NCBI GenBank assembly: GCA_964554585.1
Contig: CAZKPD010000160.1
Coordinates: 1-5,467, forward strand
Source: Perlabentimonas sp964554585
GTDB taxonomy: Bacteria; Bacteroidota; Bacteroidia; Bacteroidales; Tenuifilaceae
Length of the DNA: 5,467 nucleotides
Reading direction: 5' to 3'
Shown: positions 1 to 5,467 of the stretch, piece by piece
Layout: every line of letters begins with the position of its first letter
Position numbering within the stretch: the stretch's first letter is position 1
Position numbers and translations under genes: made by a program
The notes under the pieces: generated by a model
Database searches by the model: none
What the model was told of the DNA's origin: nothing
Seen by the model: only the letters and a program-made list of their open reading frames with translations

Positions 1-54
1 ACCCTCAACTTTAAGATCGCGAGCATAAACAGGTTTTTTATCAAAAGTGTACCC
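1..54 (-). other. fhs: Inverted fragment of fhs (internal segment) at the window edge
   Basis: On the minus strand, reading from position 54 down to 1, the bases translate without a stop to GYTFDKKPVYARDLKVEG. This resembles the conserved mid-protein segment of formate-tetrahydrofolate ligases (G-Y-T-[YF]-D-x-x-P-x-x-x-[KR]-D-L-x-x-x-G), which from memory of the family lies roughly 115 residues before the segment encoded from position 49 on the plus strand. The plus-strand translation of the same bases (TLNFKIASINRFFIKS) does not resemble the family sequence expected there, which ends in H-G-G before the Val-Pro. Two parts of one gene are therefore joined head to head. The joint lies at about 47-54, where the self-complementary GTAC sits. 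The piece runs off the left end, so its extent is unknown. It is more likely a chimera at a contig end than biology, but a real ~350-bp inversion would look the same here. Confidence 0.75.
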
Positions 55-702
55 GTGAAAGAGGTATCAAAACCCAACCTAGAAGCGTTGGAAAAGGGTG
101 CAGCTAACCTGCAAAAGCATGTTGAAAACATGAGCCTGTTTGGTATTTGCCCCATTATTGCCATTAACCGTTTTGCGCATGATACCGACGAGGAGATCGC
201 TTTGGTGAAAAAAATTGCTGATGATTTGGGTGTTCCCATTGCTCTAGCCGAAGTTTGGGGGAAAGGTGGCGAAGGTGCTATTGATTTGGCAACTCAGGTT
301 GCAAAGATTGCAGAGAACTGTCAGGCTCAGTTTAAAACGCTCTATGATTGGGAGTGGACTCCTGAGAAAAAGATTGAAACCATTGCCAAAAAAATCTATG
401 GAACCCATGCAGTGGACTATACGTCACAGGCAAAAAGTGATTTGAAAAAGATTTATGACCTTGGTTTGGATAAGCTCGCCGTTTGTATTGCAAAAACCCA
501 ATACTCATTGTCCGATAACCCCGAACTTTTGGGTAGACCCAAAGATTTTGTGGTTACCGTAAGGCAAATAGAGATTGCTGCCGGGGCAGGATTTATCGTA
601 CCAATTACCGGTCAAATTATGCGTATGCCCGGCTTGCCGGCAATTCCTGCATCTGAAAATATTGATGTGGATAACGACGGTAATATAACCGGCCTCATGT
701 AA
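49..702 (+). CDS. fhs: Formate-tetrahydrofolate ligase, C-terminal part (5' truncated)
   Basis: Fhs (10-formyl-THF synthetase) is a cytoplasmic enzyme that joins formate to tetrahydrofolate with ATP hydrolysis and feeds one-carbon units to purine synthesis and, in some anaerobes, to acetyl-CoA-pathway reactions. The readable part, about 217 residues starting VPVKEVSKPNLEALEKG, matches the last ~40% of this ~550-residue family. Visible hallmarks are NLxKHVENM and AINRFAHDTDEE near the start, GGEGAIDLA (about residue 75), KIYGTHAVDY (about 115), CIAKTQYSLSDNP (about 145-157), GAGFIVPITGQIMRMPGLP (about 175-195) and a normal C-terminus at the TAA of 700-702. The GTG at 55 is only an internal valine codon, not a start. 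The true start and the nucleotide-binding N-terminal half lie outside the window. Family sequence agreement begins only at about position 49, where the inverted junction lies. The product name is secure; whether the gene is intact in the organism is not. Confidence 0.93.
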   Translation, partial: VPVKEVSKPNLEALEKGAANLQKHVENMSLFGICPIIAINRFAHDTDEEIALVKKIADDLGVPIALAEVWGKGGEGAIDLATQVAKIAENCQAQFKTLYDWEWTPEKKIETIAKKIYGTHAVDYTSQAKSDLKKIYDLGLDKLAVCIAKTQYSLSDNPELLGRPKDFVVTVRQIEIAAGAGFIVPITGQIMRMPGLPAIPASENIDVDNDGNITGLM

Positions 703-723
703 TTTGTAGATGTTTAGTTCGAT

Positions 724-759
724 AAAAGGGAGAGTCTAAATAGGAATCTCCCTTTTTTT
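724..759 (+). terminator. Rho-independent terminator of fhs
   Basis: A perfect 10-bp stem (AAAAGGGAGA at 724-733, TCTCCCTTTT at 747-756) encloses a 13-base loop. A run of seven T occupies 753-759, partly within the stem. It begins 21 bases after the fhs stop codon and separates fhs from the promoter of the next gene. Confidence 0.88.
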
Positions 760-804
760 ATGCGTTATTCCAATTACCACTTTTATCCAATCTGATAATT
801 TGCC

Positions 805-812
805 TACATTTG
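805..812 (+). promoter_or_regulatory. Bacteroidota-type -7 promoter element for the beta-barrel gene and nadE
   Basis: TACATTTG matches the TAnnTTTG consensus of the major Bacteroidota sigma factor in all fixed positions. It lies 17 bases before the ATG at 830, so the predicted leader would be only about 10 bases. The -33 element (TTTG or TTG) is weak: only TTTTA is seen at 781-785. There is no Shine-Dalgarno sequence before the ATG; the AT-rich bases there are typical of this phylum. The position just after a terminator supports its use. The transcription start itself is inferred. Confidence 0.5.
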
Positions 813-829
813 GGTTATAAATAATTTTT

Positions 830-1498
830 ATGAAAACAGCATTTCGACTATTTTTAATCATCCCATTTTTTCTGCTTCAAGGTTATGCAGCCTTTACCCA
901 GTCGGCTCAGTTTACCGTTTTTGCCGATCCACAAGTAGCATGGTTTACATCAGATACAAAACAGTTCTCGGGCAAGGGTGCAGTGTTCGGCTTTAATGCC
1001 GGATTCGGGTTCGAAGGCTATTTTGCGCATCGTTATGCAATCATATCCGGAGTATCTATCTCTAATATTGGAGGGAAACTAAAACCTATAGAGAACTATG
1101 CGCTTGTTACGCAGGAAGGAACATATGTGGTTCCCGCAGGAACGAGTTTTAAAATTAAGGGACAATATATCAATATCCCACTGGGATTTAAGTTTAAAAC
1201 CAATGAGATTGGATATACCACCTTTTTTGCTCAGGTAGGAGCAATTGGATACCTCAAGATGAAAGCCTATGGGTGGGTAAAGGATCAAGGAGTTGATAAG
1301 GAGGTGTTGGATTCTAAGCAGTTAAACAGGGCATTTGTATCCTATATGTTTGGTGGTGGTGTGCAGTATTCCCTGGGTAGTGTTTCGGCTTTGCAGTGCG
1401 GATTGACCTTTTCTAACGGGCTAACCTCTGCCTTTAGGGCAGGCAATGGGATGGTTAGCTTTGGCACTCTATCGCTTAGGGTGGGAGTGGTATTCTAA
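830..1498 (+). CDS. PorT-like outer-membrane beta-barrel protein
   Basis: The 222-residue product has an N-terminal export signal. Lys2 and Arg6 precede a hydrophobic core (LFLIIPFFLL, residues 7-16) and a likely cleavage region around AAFTQSAQ (about 20-27). The mature part is rich in Gly and aromatic residues, with alternating short strands such as FGFNAGFGFEGYF, AIISGVSISNIGGKL, YINIPLGFKFKT, FFAQVGAIGYLKM, SYMFGGGVQYSLG and TLSLRVGVVF, and it ends in the C-terminal Phe typical of outer-membrane barrels. Strand count and length suggest a small 8-strand barrel of the kind called PorT family or 'outer membrane protein beta-barrel' in Bacteroidota (Pfam OMP_b-brl type). Its cargo or partner cannot be told from sequence. 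The membership call rests on pattern rather than a diagnostic motif, and it should not be equated with PorT of the type IX secretion system. It is the first gene of a probable unit with nadE, 18 bases downstream. Confidence 0.75.
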   Translation: MKTAFRLFLIIPFFLLQGYAAFTQSAQFTVFADPQVAWFTSDTKQFSGKGAVFGFNAGFGFEGYFAHRYAIISGVSISNIGGKLKPIENYALVTQEGTYVVPAGTSFKIKGQYINIPLGFKFKTNEIGYTTFFAQVGAIGYLKMKAYGWVKDQGVDKEVLDSKQLNRAFVSYMFGGGVQYSLGSVSALQCGLTFSNGLTSAFRAGNGMVSFGTLSLRVGVVF

Positions 1499-1516
1499 TG
1501 TAACACGGTTTGATGT

Positions 1517-3100
1517 ATGAAGGTAGCTCTGGTTCAGCAAAATTATATTGTAGGCAACATTGAGTATAATGTGGCCAAGATTATCAGTGCCATTGAAACA
1601 GCAAAAAATCAAGGGGCTCGCATAGCCGTTTTTTCCGAACTTGCTGTATGCGGGTACTATCCATACGATTTACTTAATCGTTCCTATTTTATTGACGAAT
1701 GCGAAAAGGCGATAGAGCAAATAGCTGCTCATTGTTTGAATATAACAGCAATTGTTGGAGCTCCAAGTTCACGTGAAGGGTTGCTTTTTAATTCCGCATT
1801 TGTGTTGGGCAATGGTATGGTGCAGAGTATTCACCACAAAACAGAGCTGAATAACGACACCCTTTTGGCAGAGGGGACCCATTTCAATGCAGGATTACAC
1901 ATTGCAGCTATAGCTATTGAGGGCATAAGCATTGGCATTACTGTGGGTGATAATTATAGTGATGCAGAGCTGACACTGCTGCAACCCGATTTGATTATCA
2001 ATTTAACGGCTACGCGTTTTGTGCATGGTAGCGCTTTGCAGCGCTTTGCAGCTCTTTCGAAAAGAGCGAGTGATATTGGTGTGCCAATAATTAATGCCAA
2101 TCAGGTTGGGGCCAACACAGATTTGATTTTTGAGGGAGCCTCTATGGTAATCAATGGCCAAGGTTTTCTTGTAAACCAGCTAAGCTCTTTTGCCGGAGAT
2201 TTCCAGATTGTTGATGTGTTTAACGAGGAATTTATTGGTTCGTCACTCAAAGTAGTGGCACCCGATTACATCGCTCAAATGCACGATGCGCTGGTTTTAG
2301 GCATCAAGGATTTTTTTAGTAAATCGGGTTTTAAAAAGGCTACCCTAGGCCTTTCCGGAGGGCTAGATTCGGCGGTGGTTCTTGCATTGGCTTACAAAGC
2401 GCTTGGCGCTTCTAATCTTAAAGTATTGCTACTTCCCTCACAGTATTCGTCAGAGCATTCAATAGGTGATGCGGTGGGTTTAGCGCAAAATCTTGGTGTG
2501 GATTACCACACCATTCCCATTGAAGATTCTTTTAATAGCATAGCTAAAAGCTTACAACCTGTTTTTGGTGATCTTCCTGCAGATCATACCGAGGAGAATA
2601 TTCAGGCCCGAATACGTGGATTAATGCTTATGGCACTTTCCAATAAGTTGGGTTATTTGTTACTTAATACCTCCAATAAGAGTGAAGCAGCGGTTGGATA
2701 CGGAACGCTATATGGTGATATGAACGGGGCATTGGCTGTACTGGCCGATGTATATAAAACCGATGTGTTTAAATTAGCACATTATATCAATAGAGAACAG
2801 GAGATTATTCCCAATCATACCATTATTAAACCCCCATCGGCTGAGCTTAGACCCGATCAGAAAGATTCGGATTCGCTACCCGATTACAATGTGCTGGATG
2901 GTATAATAGTTCAATACGTAGAGAAAGAGAAGGATGCTGATGCAATCATTGGTATGGGGTACAATGCTGAGGAGGTTCGTAAAACCATTCGACTCATCAA
3001 TTCCAGCGAGCATAAGCGAGCACAATCGGCACCTTTGCTGAGAGTTTCAGAAAAAGGATTCGGGTTTTCGCGCAAGCTTCCATTGACCGGAAAGATATAG
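1517..3100 (+). CDS. nadE: NAD+ synthetase with a degenerate glutaminase domain
   Basis: NadE makes NAD+ from nicotinic acid adenine dinucleotide, ATP and ammonia in the cytoplasm; two-domain forms normally take the ammonia from glutamine. The 527-residue length fits the ~540-residue two-domain type. Residues 1-~245 form a nitrilase-like amidase domain with the catalytic Glu41 (FSELAVCGYYP), Lys108 (HHKTEL), Glu119 and the NQVG motif at 195-198. At the place of the nucleophile, where the family has G-[VI]-x-I-C-E-D, the protein reads GITVGDN (140-146), so Gly144 replaces the cysteine and the following E-D is D-N. Residues ~250-527 are the synthetase: ATP-pyrophosphatase loop SGGLDS (280-285), TEENIQARIRG (358-368), NTSNKSE (384-390), GYGTLYGDM (394-402) and PSAELRPDQ (440-448), all intact. 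It may therefore be ammonia-dependent. The ATG at 1517 is the first start after in-frame stops at 1496 and 1511. The gene probably shares a transcript with the barrel gene. Confidence 0.95.
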   Translation: MKVALVQQNYIVGNIEYNVAKIISAIETAKNQGARIAVFSELAVCGYYPYDLLNRSYFIDECEKAIEQIAAHCLNITAIVGAPSSREGLLFNSAFVLGNGMVQSIHHKTELNNDTLLAEGTHFNAGLHIAAIAIEGISIGITVGDNYSDAELTLLQPDLIINLTATRFVHGSALQRFAALSKRASDIGVPIINANQVGANTDLIFEGASMVINGQGFLVNQLSSFAGDFQIVDVFNEEFIGSSLKVVAPDYIAQMHDALVLGIKDFFSKSGFKKATLGLSGGLDSAVVLALAYKALGASNLKVLLLPSQYSSEHSIGDAVGLAQNLGVDYHTIPIEDSFNSIAKSLQPVFGDLPADHTEENIQARIRGLMLMALSNKLGYLLLNTSNKSEAAVGYGTLYGDMNGALAVLADVYKTDVFKLAHYINREQEIIPNHTIIKPPSAELRPDQKDSDSLPDYNVLDGIIVQYVEKEKDADAIIGMGYNAEEVRKTIRLINSSEHKRAQSAPLLRVSEKGFGFSRKLPLTGKI

Positions 3101-3135
3101 GTAAGTATTAACAGCAATTTTTTACGTTTTCTGAA

Positions 3136-3166
3136 TTATAGCAGCCAATCTTTTTTTCTGCTGTAA
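3136..3166. repeat. Imperfect inverted repeat downstream of nadE
   Basis: TTATAGCAG (3136-3144) and CTGCTGTAA (3158-3166) are complementary at eight of nine positions and flank a 13-base, T-rich interior. A T6 run follows at 3171-3176, inside the next promoter. It could be a weak terminator for nadE, 35 bases past its stop, or an operator just upstream of the regulator's promoter. The sequence does not decide between the two. No better terminator is visible between 3101 and 3264. Confidence 0.35.
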
Positions 3167-3175
3167 AACATTTTT

Positions 3176-3183
3176 TATCTTTG
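3176..3183 (+). promoter_or_regulatory. Bacteroidota-type -7 promoter element for the Crp/Fnr regulator
   Basis: TATCTTTG fits TAnnTTTG at every fixed position. It lies 81 bases before the ATG at 3265, giving a predicted leader of roughly 75 bases. The T run at 3151-3157 is the only candidate near the expected -33 position and is weak. This is the sole strong promoter match in the spacer. Confidence 0.55.
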
Positions 3184-3192
3184 TAATCAAAT

Positions 3193-3205
3193 TGTGTTGT
3201 TCACA
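3193..3205. promoter_or_regulatory. Possible operator TGTG-N5-CACA near the predicted transcription start
   Basis: TGTG (3193-3196) and CACA (3202-3205) form a short dyad about 10 bases past the -7 element, where a bound dimer would block transcription. The half-sites look like those of Crp-type proteins, but the five-base spacing is shorter than the eight bases between the same tetramers in the E. coli Crp consensus. Autoregulation by the downstream regulator is a guess. Confidence 0.2.
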
Positions 3206-3214
3206 TCGGGGCGA

Positions 3215-3237
3215 TGCATTGAGGCCTCCTCATTGCA
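3215..3237. repeat. Inverted repeat in the leader of the Crp/Fnr regulator
   Basis: TGCATTGAGG (3215-3224) and CCTCATTGCA (3228-3237) are complementary at nine of ten positions around a 3-base spacer (CCT). The arms also contain the palindrome GAGGCCTC (3221-3228). The repeat lies in the predicted 5' leader, ending 27 bases before the ATG. It could fold as an RNA hairpin or serve as a protein-binding dyad. No T tract follows, so it is not a classical terminator. Confidence 0.45.
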
Positions 3238-3264
3238 AAGGCTCCATTCAAATTTTGAAATAGT

Positions 3265-3966
3265 ATGACCTATTCGTCTATTGATATTCAAACCGCTTTT
3301 GAAGCAGTTTGCTCCTTATTTCCAAATCTGCGCCCCAAAGAAAAAGAGCTTATGTTCAAGAGCTTTAGCTACTCACAGTACCGTAAAGGCGAAATAATTT
3401 ATCGGGATGGTGATGTACCCGCCGGGCTTGTATGTTTAATTAGGGGAAAGGTGAAGATTTTTAAGGAAGGTGTAGGTGGTCGCGATCAGATTGTTCGAAT
3501 GGCAAACCCTGTCGGGTTTATAGGCTATCGTGCTATGTTTGCAGATGAAAACCATATCGCTTCAGCCGAAGCCCTAGAGGATTGTGTAGTTGGAGTGGTA
3601 GAACGTAATACCATCATCAAAATATTGCAGTCAAACGCTTTACTCACCTACCATATACTTAAGTCGATTGCTAGTGAGTTAGGTTTTTCGCATAGTAGAA
3701 CTGTTACGCTGACCCAAAAGCATATTCGGGGTCGTTTGGCAGAGAGCCTTCTGTTTTTACGCGATACCTATGGCCTTGAAGAGGACGAACAAACCATTAA
3801 AGTGTATCTGTCCAGAGAGGATTTGGCAAATTTGTCGAATATGACCACCTCCAATGCTATTCGGACTCTCTCGTCATTTTCCAGCGAAGGAATTCTTGAG
3901 CTGGATGGCCGTAGGATTAAGATCCTGAATCAGCACAAGTTGGAAAGGATTAGCGATTTAGGCTAA
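3265..3966 (+). CDS. Crp/Fnr-family transcriptional regulator
   Basis: The 233-residue product has the two-part plan of the family. A cyclic-nucleotide-binding-like beta-roll spans about residues 15-125 (YRKGEIIYRDGD at 39-50, LVCLIRGKVKIFKEG at 55-69, GFIGYRAMFADE at 84-95, ASAEALED at 99-106). A dimerisation helix (about 115-145) and a C-terminal winged helix-turn-helix (about 154-222) follow; LSREDLANLSNMTTSNAIRTLSSF at 182-205 holds the HTH, with the recognition helix near 194-206. The phosphate-binding pocket of E. coli Crp (a Gly-Glu then Arg-Ser/Thr-Ala) is not present; the GYRA form seen here makes canonical cAMP binding unlikely, so the ligand is unknown. Only three scattered Cys (16, 57, 107) are present, with no N-terminal cysteine cluster, so it is not an Fnr-type Fe-S oxygen sensor. 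It is transcribed alone, convergent with the flavoprotein gene; targets cannot be inferred. Confidence 0.92.
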   Translation: MTYSSIDIQTAFEAVCSLFPNLRPKEKELMFKSFSYSQYRKGEIIYRDGDVPAGLVCLIRGKVKIFKEGVGGRDQIVRMANPVGFIGYRAMFADENHIASAEALEDCVVGVVERNTIIKILQSNALLTYHILKSIASELGFSHSRTVTLTQKHIRGRLAESLLFLRDTYGLEEDEQTIKVYLSREDLANLSNMTTSNAIRTLSSFSSEGILELDGRRIKILNQHKLERISDLG

Positions 3967-4008
3967 TTCCCCTGCTCCTAGTAGTTTTTACTACGGAAAC
4001 AGGGGAAT
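3966..4008. repeat. Long hairpin beginning on the regulator's stop codon
   Basis: A perfect 9-bp outer stem (ATTCCCCTG at 3966-3974, CAGGGGAAT at 4000-4008) closes an inner helix. TCC at 3976-3978 pairs with GGA at 3995-3997, then after a two-base bulge GTAGT (3981-3985) pairs with ACTAC (3990-3994) around a TTTT loop. The first base is the last A of the TAA stop. No T run follows on either strand, so on its own it is not a standard terminator. It may protect the 3' end of the mRNA or act with the terminator 20 bases downstream. Confidence 0.7.
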
Positions 4009-4027
4009 CAGCAAGGAGAACAGCTGT

Positions 4028-4054
4028 AGGCTATCGACTAGATAGCCTTTTTTT
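4028..4054 (+). terminator. Rho-independent terminator of the Crp/Fnr regulator
   Basis: An 8-bp perfect stem (AGGCTATC at 4028-4035, GATAGCCT at 4041-4048) with a 5-base loop is followed by a T run at 4048-4054. The T run overlaps the end of the convergent flavoprotein gene, whose stop codon is the complement of TTA at 4053-4055. On the minus strand the same stem lacks a downstream T run, so it mainly serves the plus-strand transcript. Confidence 0.88.
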
Positions 4055-5411
4055 ATCTTCTCATCTTTTTCACCACATTCTCAGCAGCCTTAATCAGCGG
4101 GTATGCAGCCGGAGAACCGGTTAGCATGGGGTGTGTCCCAATTTGGGCAGAAAGGAGCGCTTTGATATTGGTGTGCGTTTGAATGAGAAATCCGATGGAG
4201 TTGGTTAGTTCTCCTACGCTTCCGCCTCCATACACCATTCCGCCAAGAATTCTTCCACAATCGGCAGCAACAATTAGCTTAACGGTTTGCTCATGCGTAC
4301 CCTCAAGCGAACCGGGGTGTTTATCTATTCCGGTGAAGCTACCCACCACTACGCTAAACTTTTCCTCATTGGCTTTTGCTTCGGTAATACCGGCCGTACC
4401 AAAAGCGGTATTGCCAATTGCGGTATCATAAATGGCTATGGTACCGTTAAAACTTTTGCAAGGGCTAAGCTCATATAGGTTCATTCCGGCTACTCTGGCT
4501 TCGGCACAGGCAGTGGAGGCAAGCATAGTTGTGCTTATTTTGCGGGTTAAGAAATCACGCTTTTCTGCGCAGTCGCCTACCGCATAGATGTCATGGGAGC
4601 AACCATCAACCCGCATATACTCACAGGTTTTAATAAAACCAAACTCGTTAAGGGCCACATTAGATTTTTGCGCTAGTTCCGTATTGGGAATATAGCCCAT
4701 GGACAGAATTACTGCATCCGCGGCAATCTTTTCACCATCAGATAGTACGATTTGGGACACCTTCCCATCCTTGCCCACTATCTCTTTAACCCCTCTTCCG
4801 GTAACCACCTTAACACCCCGCTCCTCAAGAAGGGTTTGAGCCCTATCGCCAAACTCTTTGTCAAACGCTTTGCTAAGAATAGATTCTTCAACTTCTACAA
4901 GGGTTACATCCCATCCCATTTTGTTCATCTCGTCCGACATCTCAACGCCAATAAACCCTGCACCAATGGTTACAATCCGCTTCAGCTTTTTTAGGCTTTC
5001 ATGCATTTGGTCTAGGTATACCTTATTCTTTGGGATAGTGAAAACATTTTCCAGGTCACCCCCTTTTAGCCATTTGGGTTTGGTGGGAATAGAGCCCATA
5101 GCAAAGATTAGCTTGTCGAAATAGAGCTTAGTTCCGTCCTCTAGGGTACAAACCTTAGCCTTAGTATCGACTAGGGAGGCTGTAGCAATCTTAATTTCTA
5201 CTCCCAGGTCAATTAGCATTTTGTCCGGCAAAATGTTCTTATCACTGGTTTGAAGCGATCCGAAGATATACGGAATTCCACAGGGCACAAGTACCTTTTC
5301 CTCCTTGCGTAGAACAACTACAGATTTCTCGGGATTATAGGTTTTAGCACTAATAGCAGCAGAAAGCCCCGAAGCTCCACCACCAATAATAAGAATGTCT
5401 ATTCTTTCCAT
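4053..5411 (-). CDS. FAD-dependent pyridine nucleotide-disulfide oxidoreductase (CoA-disulfide reductase / NADH oxidase-like)
   Basis: This 452-residue cytoplasmic flavoprotein has the full order of the family. The N-terminal FAD Rossmann motif is DILIIGGGASG (5-15). A single redox cysteine, Cys44, sits in VPCGIPYIFG. An NAD(P) Rossmann motif GAGFIGVE (150-157) is followed by the acidic Glu173 at the end of the second strand, which favours NADH over NADPH. The second FAD motif is DIYAVGDCAE (274-283). A C-terminal dimerisation domain (about 325-452) ends in THPMLTGSPAAYPLIKAAENV. The length fits CoA-disulfide reductases, Nox-type NADH oxidases and related polysulfide or persulfide reductases. 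The Ser found four residues before the Cys in classical CoA-disulfide reductases and Nox is Val40 here, and no rhodanese domain is attached, so the substrate is open. The ATG at 5409-5411 (complement) fits the FAD motif starting at residue 5. It stands alone, convergent with the regulator. Confidence 0.92.
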   Translation of the reverse strand: MERIDILIIGGGASGLSAAISAKTYNPEKSVVVLRKEEKVLVPCGIPYIFGSLQTSDKNILPDKMLIDLGVEIKIATASLVDTKAKVCTLEDGTKLYFDKLIFAMGSIPTKPKWLKGGDLENVFTIPKNKVYLDQMHESLKKLKRIVTIGAGFIGVEMSDEMNKMGWDVTLVEVEESILSKAFDKEFGDRAQTLLEERGVKVVTGRGVKEIVGKDGKVSQIVLSDGEKIAADAVILSMGYIPNTELAQKSNVALNEFGFIKTCEYMRVDGCSHDIYAVGDCAEKRDFLTRKISTTMLASTACAEARVAGMNLYELSPCKSFNGTIAIYDTAIGNTAFGTAGITEAKANEEKFSVVVGSFTGIDKHPGSLEGTHEQTVKLIVAADCGRILGGMVYGGGSVGELTNSIGFLIQTHTNIKALLSAQIGTHPMLTGSPAAYPLIKAAENVVKKMRR

Positions 5412-5467
5412 GTCCTTTGATTATTAATATTGAGAAATGTGAATATATAAATAAATGTTAAACATAA

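Noticed and set aside
55..702. A complete 215-residue gene starting at GTG 55
   Set aside because: The frame is the C-terminal part of the much longer Fhs protein; GTG 55 is an internal valine codon next to the inverted junction, not a start.
1079..1288. Minus-strand 69-residue reading frame inside the barrel gene
   Set aside because: No family resemblance, and it lies wholly within a well-supported gene on the other strand.
1513..1563. Short ORF from ATG 1513 overlapping the nadE start
   Set aside because: It gives only about 16 residues before a stop, in another frame; the ATG at 1517 opens the conserved NadE N-terminus.
2911..3117. Minus-strand 68-residue reading frame over the end of nadE
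   Set aside because: It is a shadow of nadE's conserved C-terminus, with no recognisable protein features of its own.
4183..5124. Four plus-strand reading frames of 63-88 residues opposite the flavoprotein gene
   Set aside because: They overlap one another and the strongly supported minus-strand gene, show Ser/Pro-rich antisense composition, and have no motif or promoter.
5412..5467. Promoter of the flavoprotein gene on the minus strand
   Set aside because: The region is AT-rich and the best match is TATGTTTA (complement of 5459-5466), which lacks the final G of TAnnTTTG and has no clear -33 element. The AAAGGAC just before the ATG is too close to act as a normal ribosome binding site. The promoter may lie partly outside the window.

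Overview
The window most likely comes from a member of the Bacteroidota. The evidence is two good matches to the Bacteroidota -7 promoter element TAnnTTTG (805-812 and 3176-3183), start codons with no convincing Shine-Dalgarno sequence, a small PorT-like outer-membrane beta-barrel gene, and AT-rich spacers. The genes are ordinary housekeeping and accessory genes. I see no mobile element, CRISPR array, tRNA or rRNA.

Layout, left to right. (1) Positions 49-702 (+) hold the C-terminal part of formate-tetrahydrofolate ligase (fhs). The first ~54 bases are not the expected upstream fhs sequence. Read on the minus strand they encode another piece of the same protein (GYTFDKKPVYARDLKVEG), so the left edge is an inverted junction inside fhs, either an assembly or library chimera or a real small inversion. 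A rho-independent terminator follows at 724-759. (2) A two-gene, probably co-transcribed unit comes next: a secreted outer-membrane beta-barrel protein (830-1498) and, 18 bases later, a two-domain NAD+ synthetase, nadE (1517-3100). The synthetase half of NadE looks intact. The glutaminase half appears to have lost its catalytic cysteine (Gly144 in its place). (3) A 164-base spacer carries a promoter and several inverted repeats. It leads into a Crp/Fnr-family regulator (3265-3966). (4) Two hairpins lie between convergent genes: a long one starting on the regulator's stop codon (3966-4008) and a classical terminator (4028-4054). (5) On the minus strand, 5411-4053, is an FAD/NAD(P)-dependent disulfide-oxidoreductase-family protein related to CoA-disulfide reductases and NADH oxidases. 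The last 56 bases (5412-5467) are its AT-rich upstream region.

Functionally the genes touch one-carbon metabolism (Fhs), NAD+ biosynthesis (NadE) and NAD(P)H-linked redox chemistry (the flavoprotein), with a Crp/Fnr-type regulator in between. Any regulatory link among them is inference from proximity only. The observations most worth checking are the inverted fhs junction and the cysteine-less glutaminase domain of NadE.
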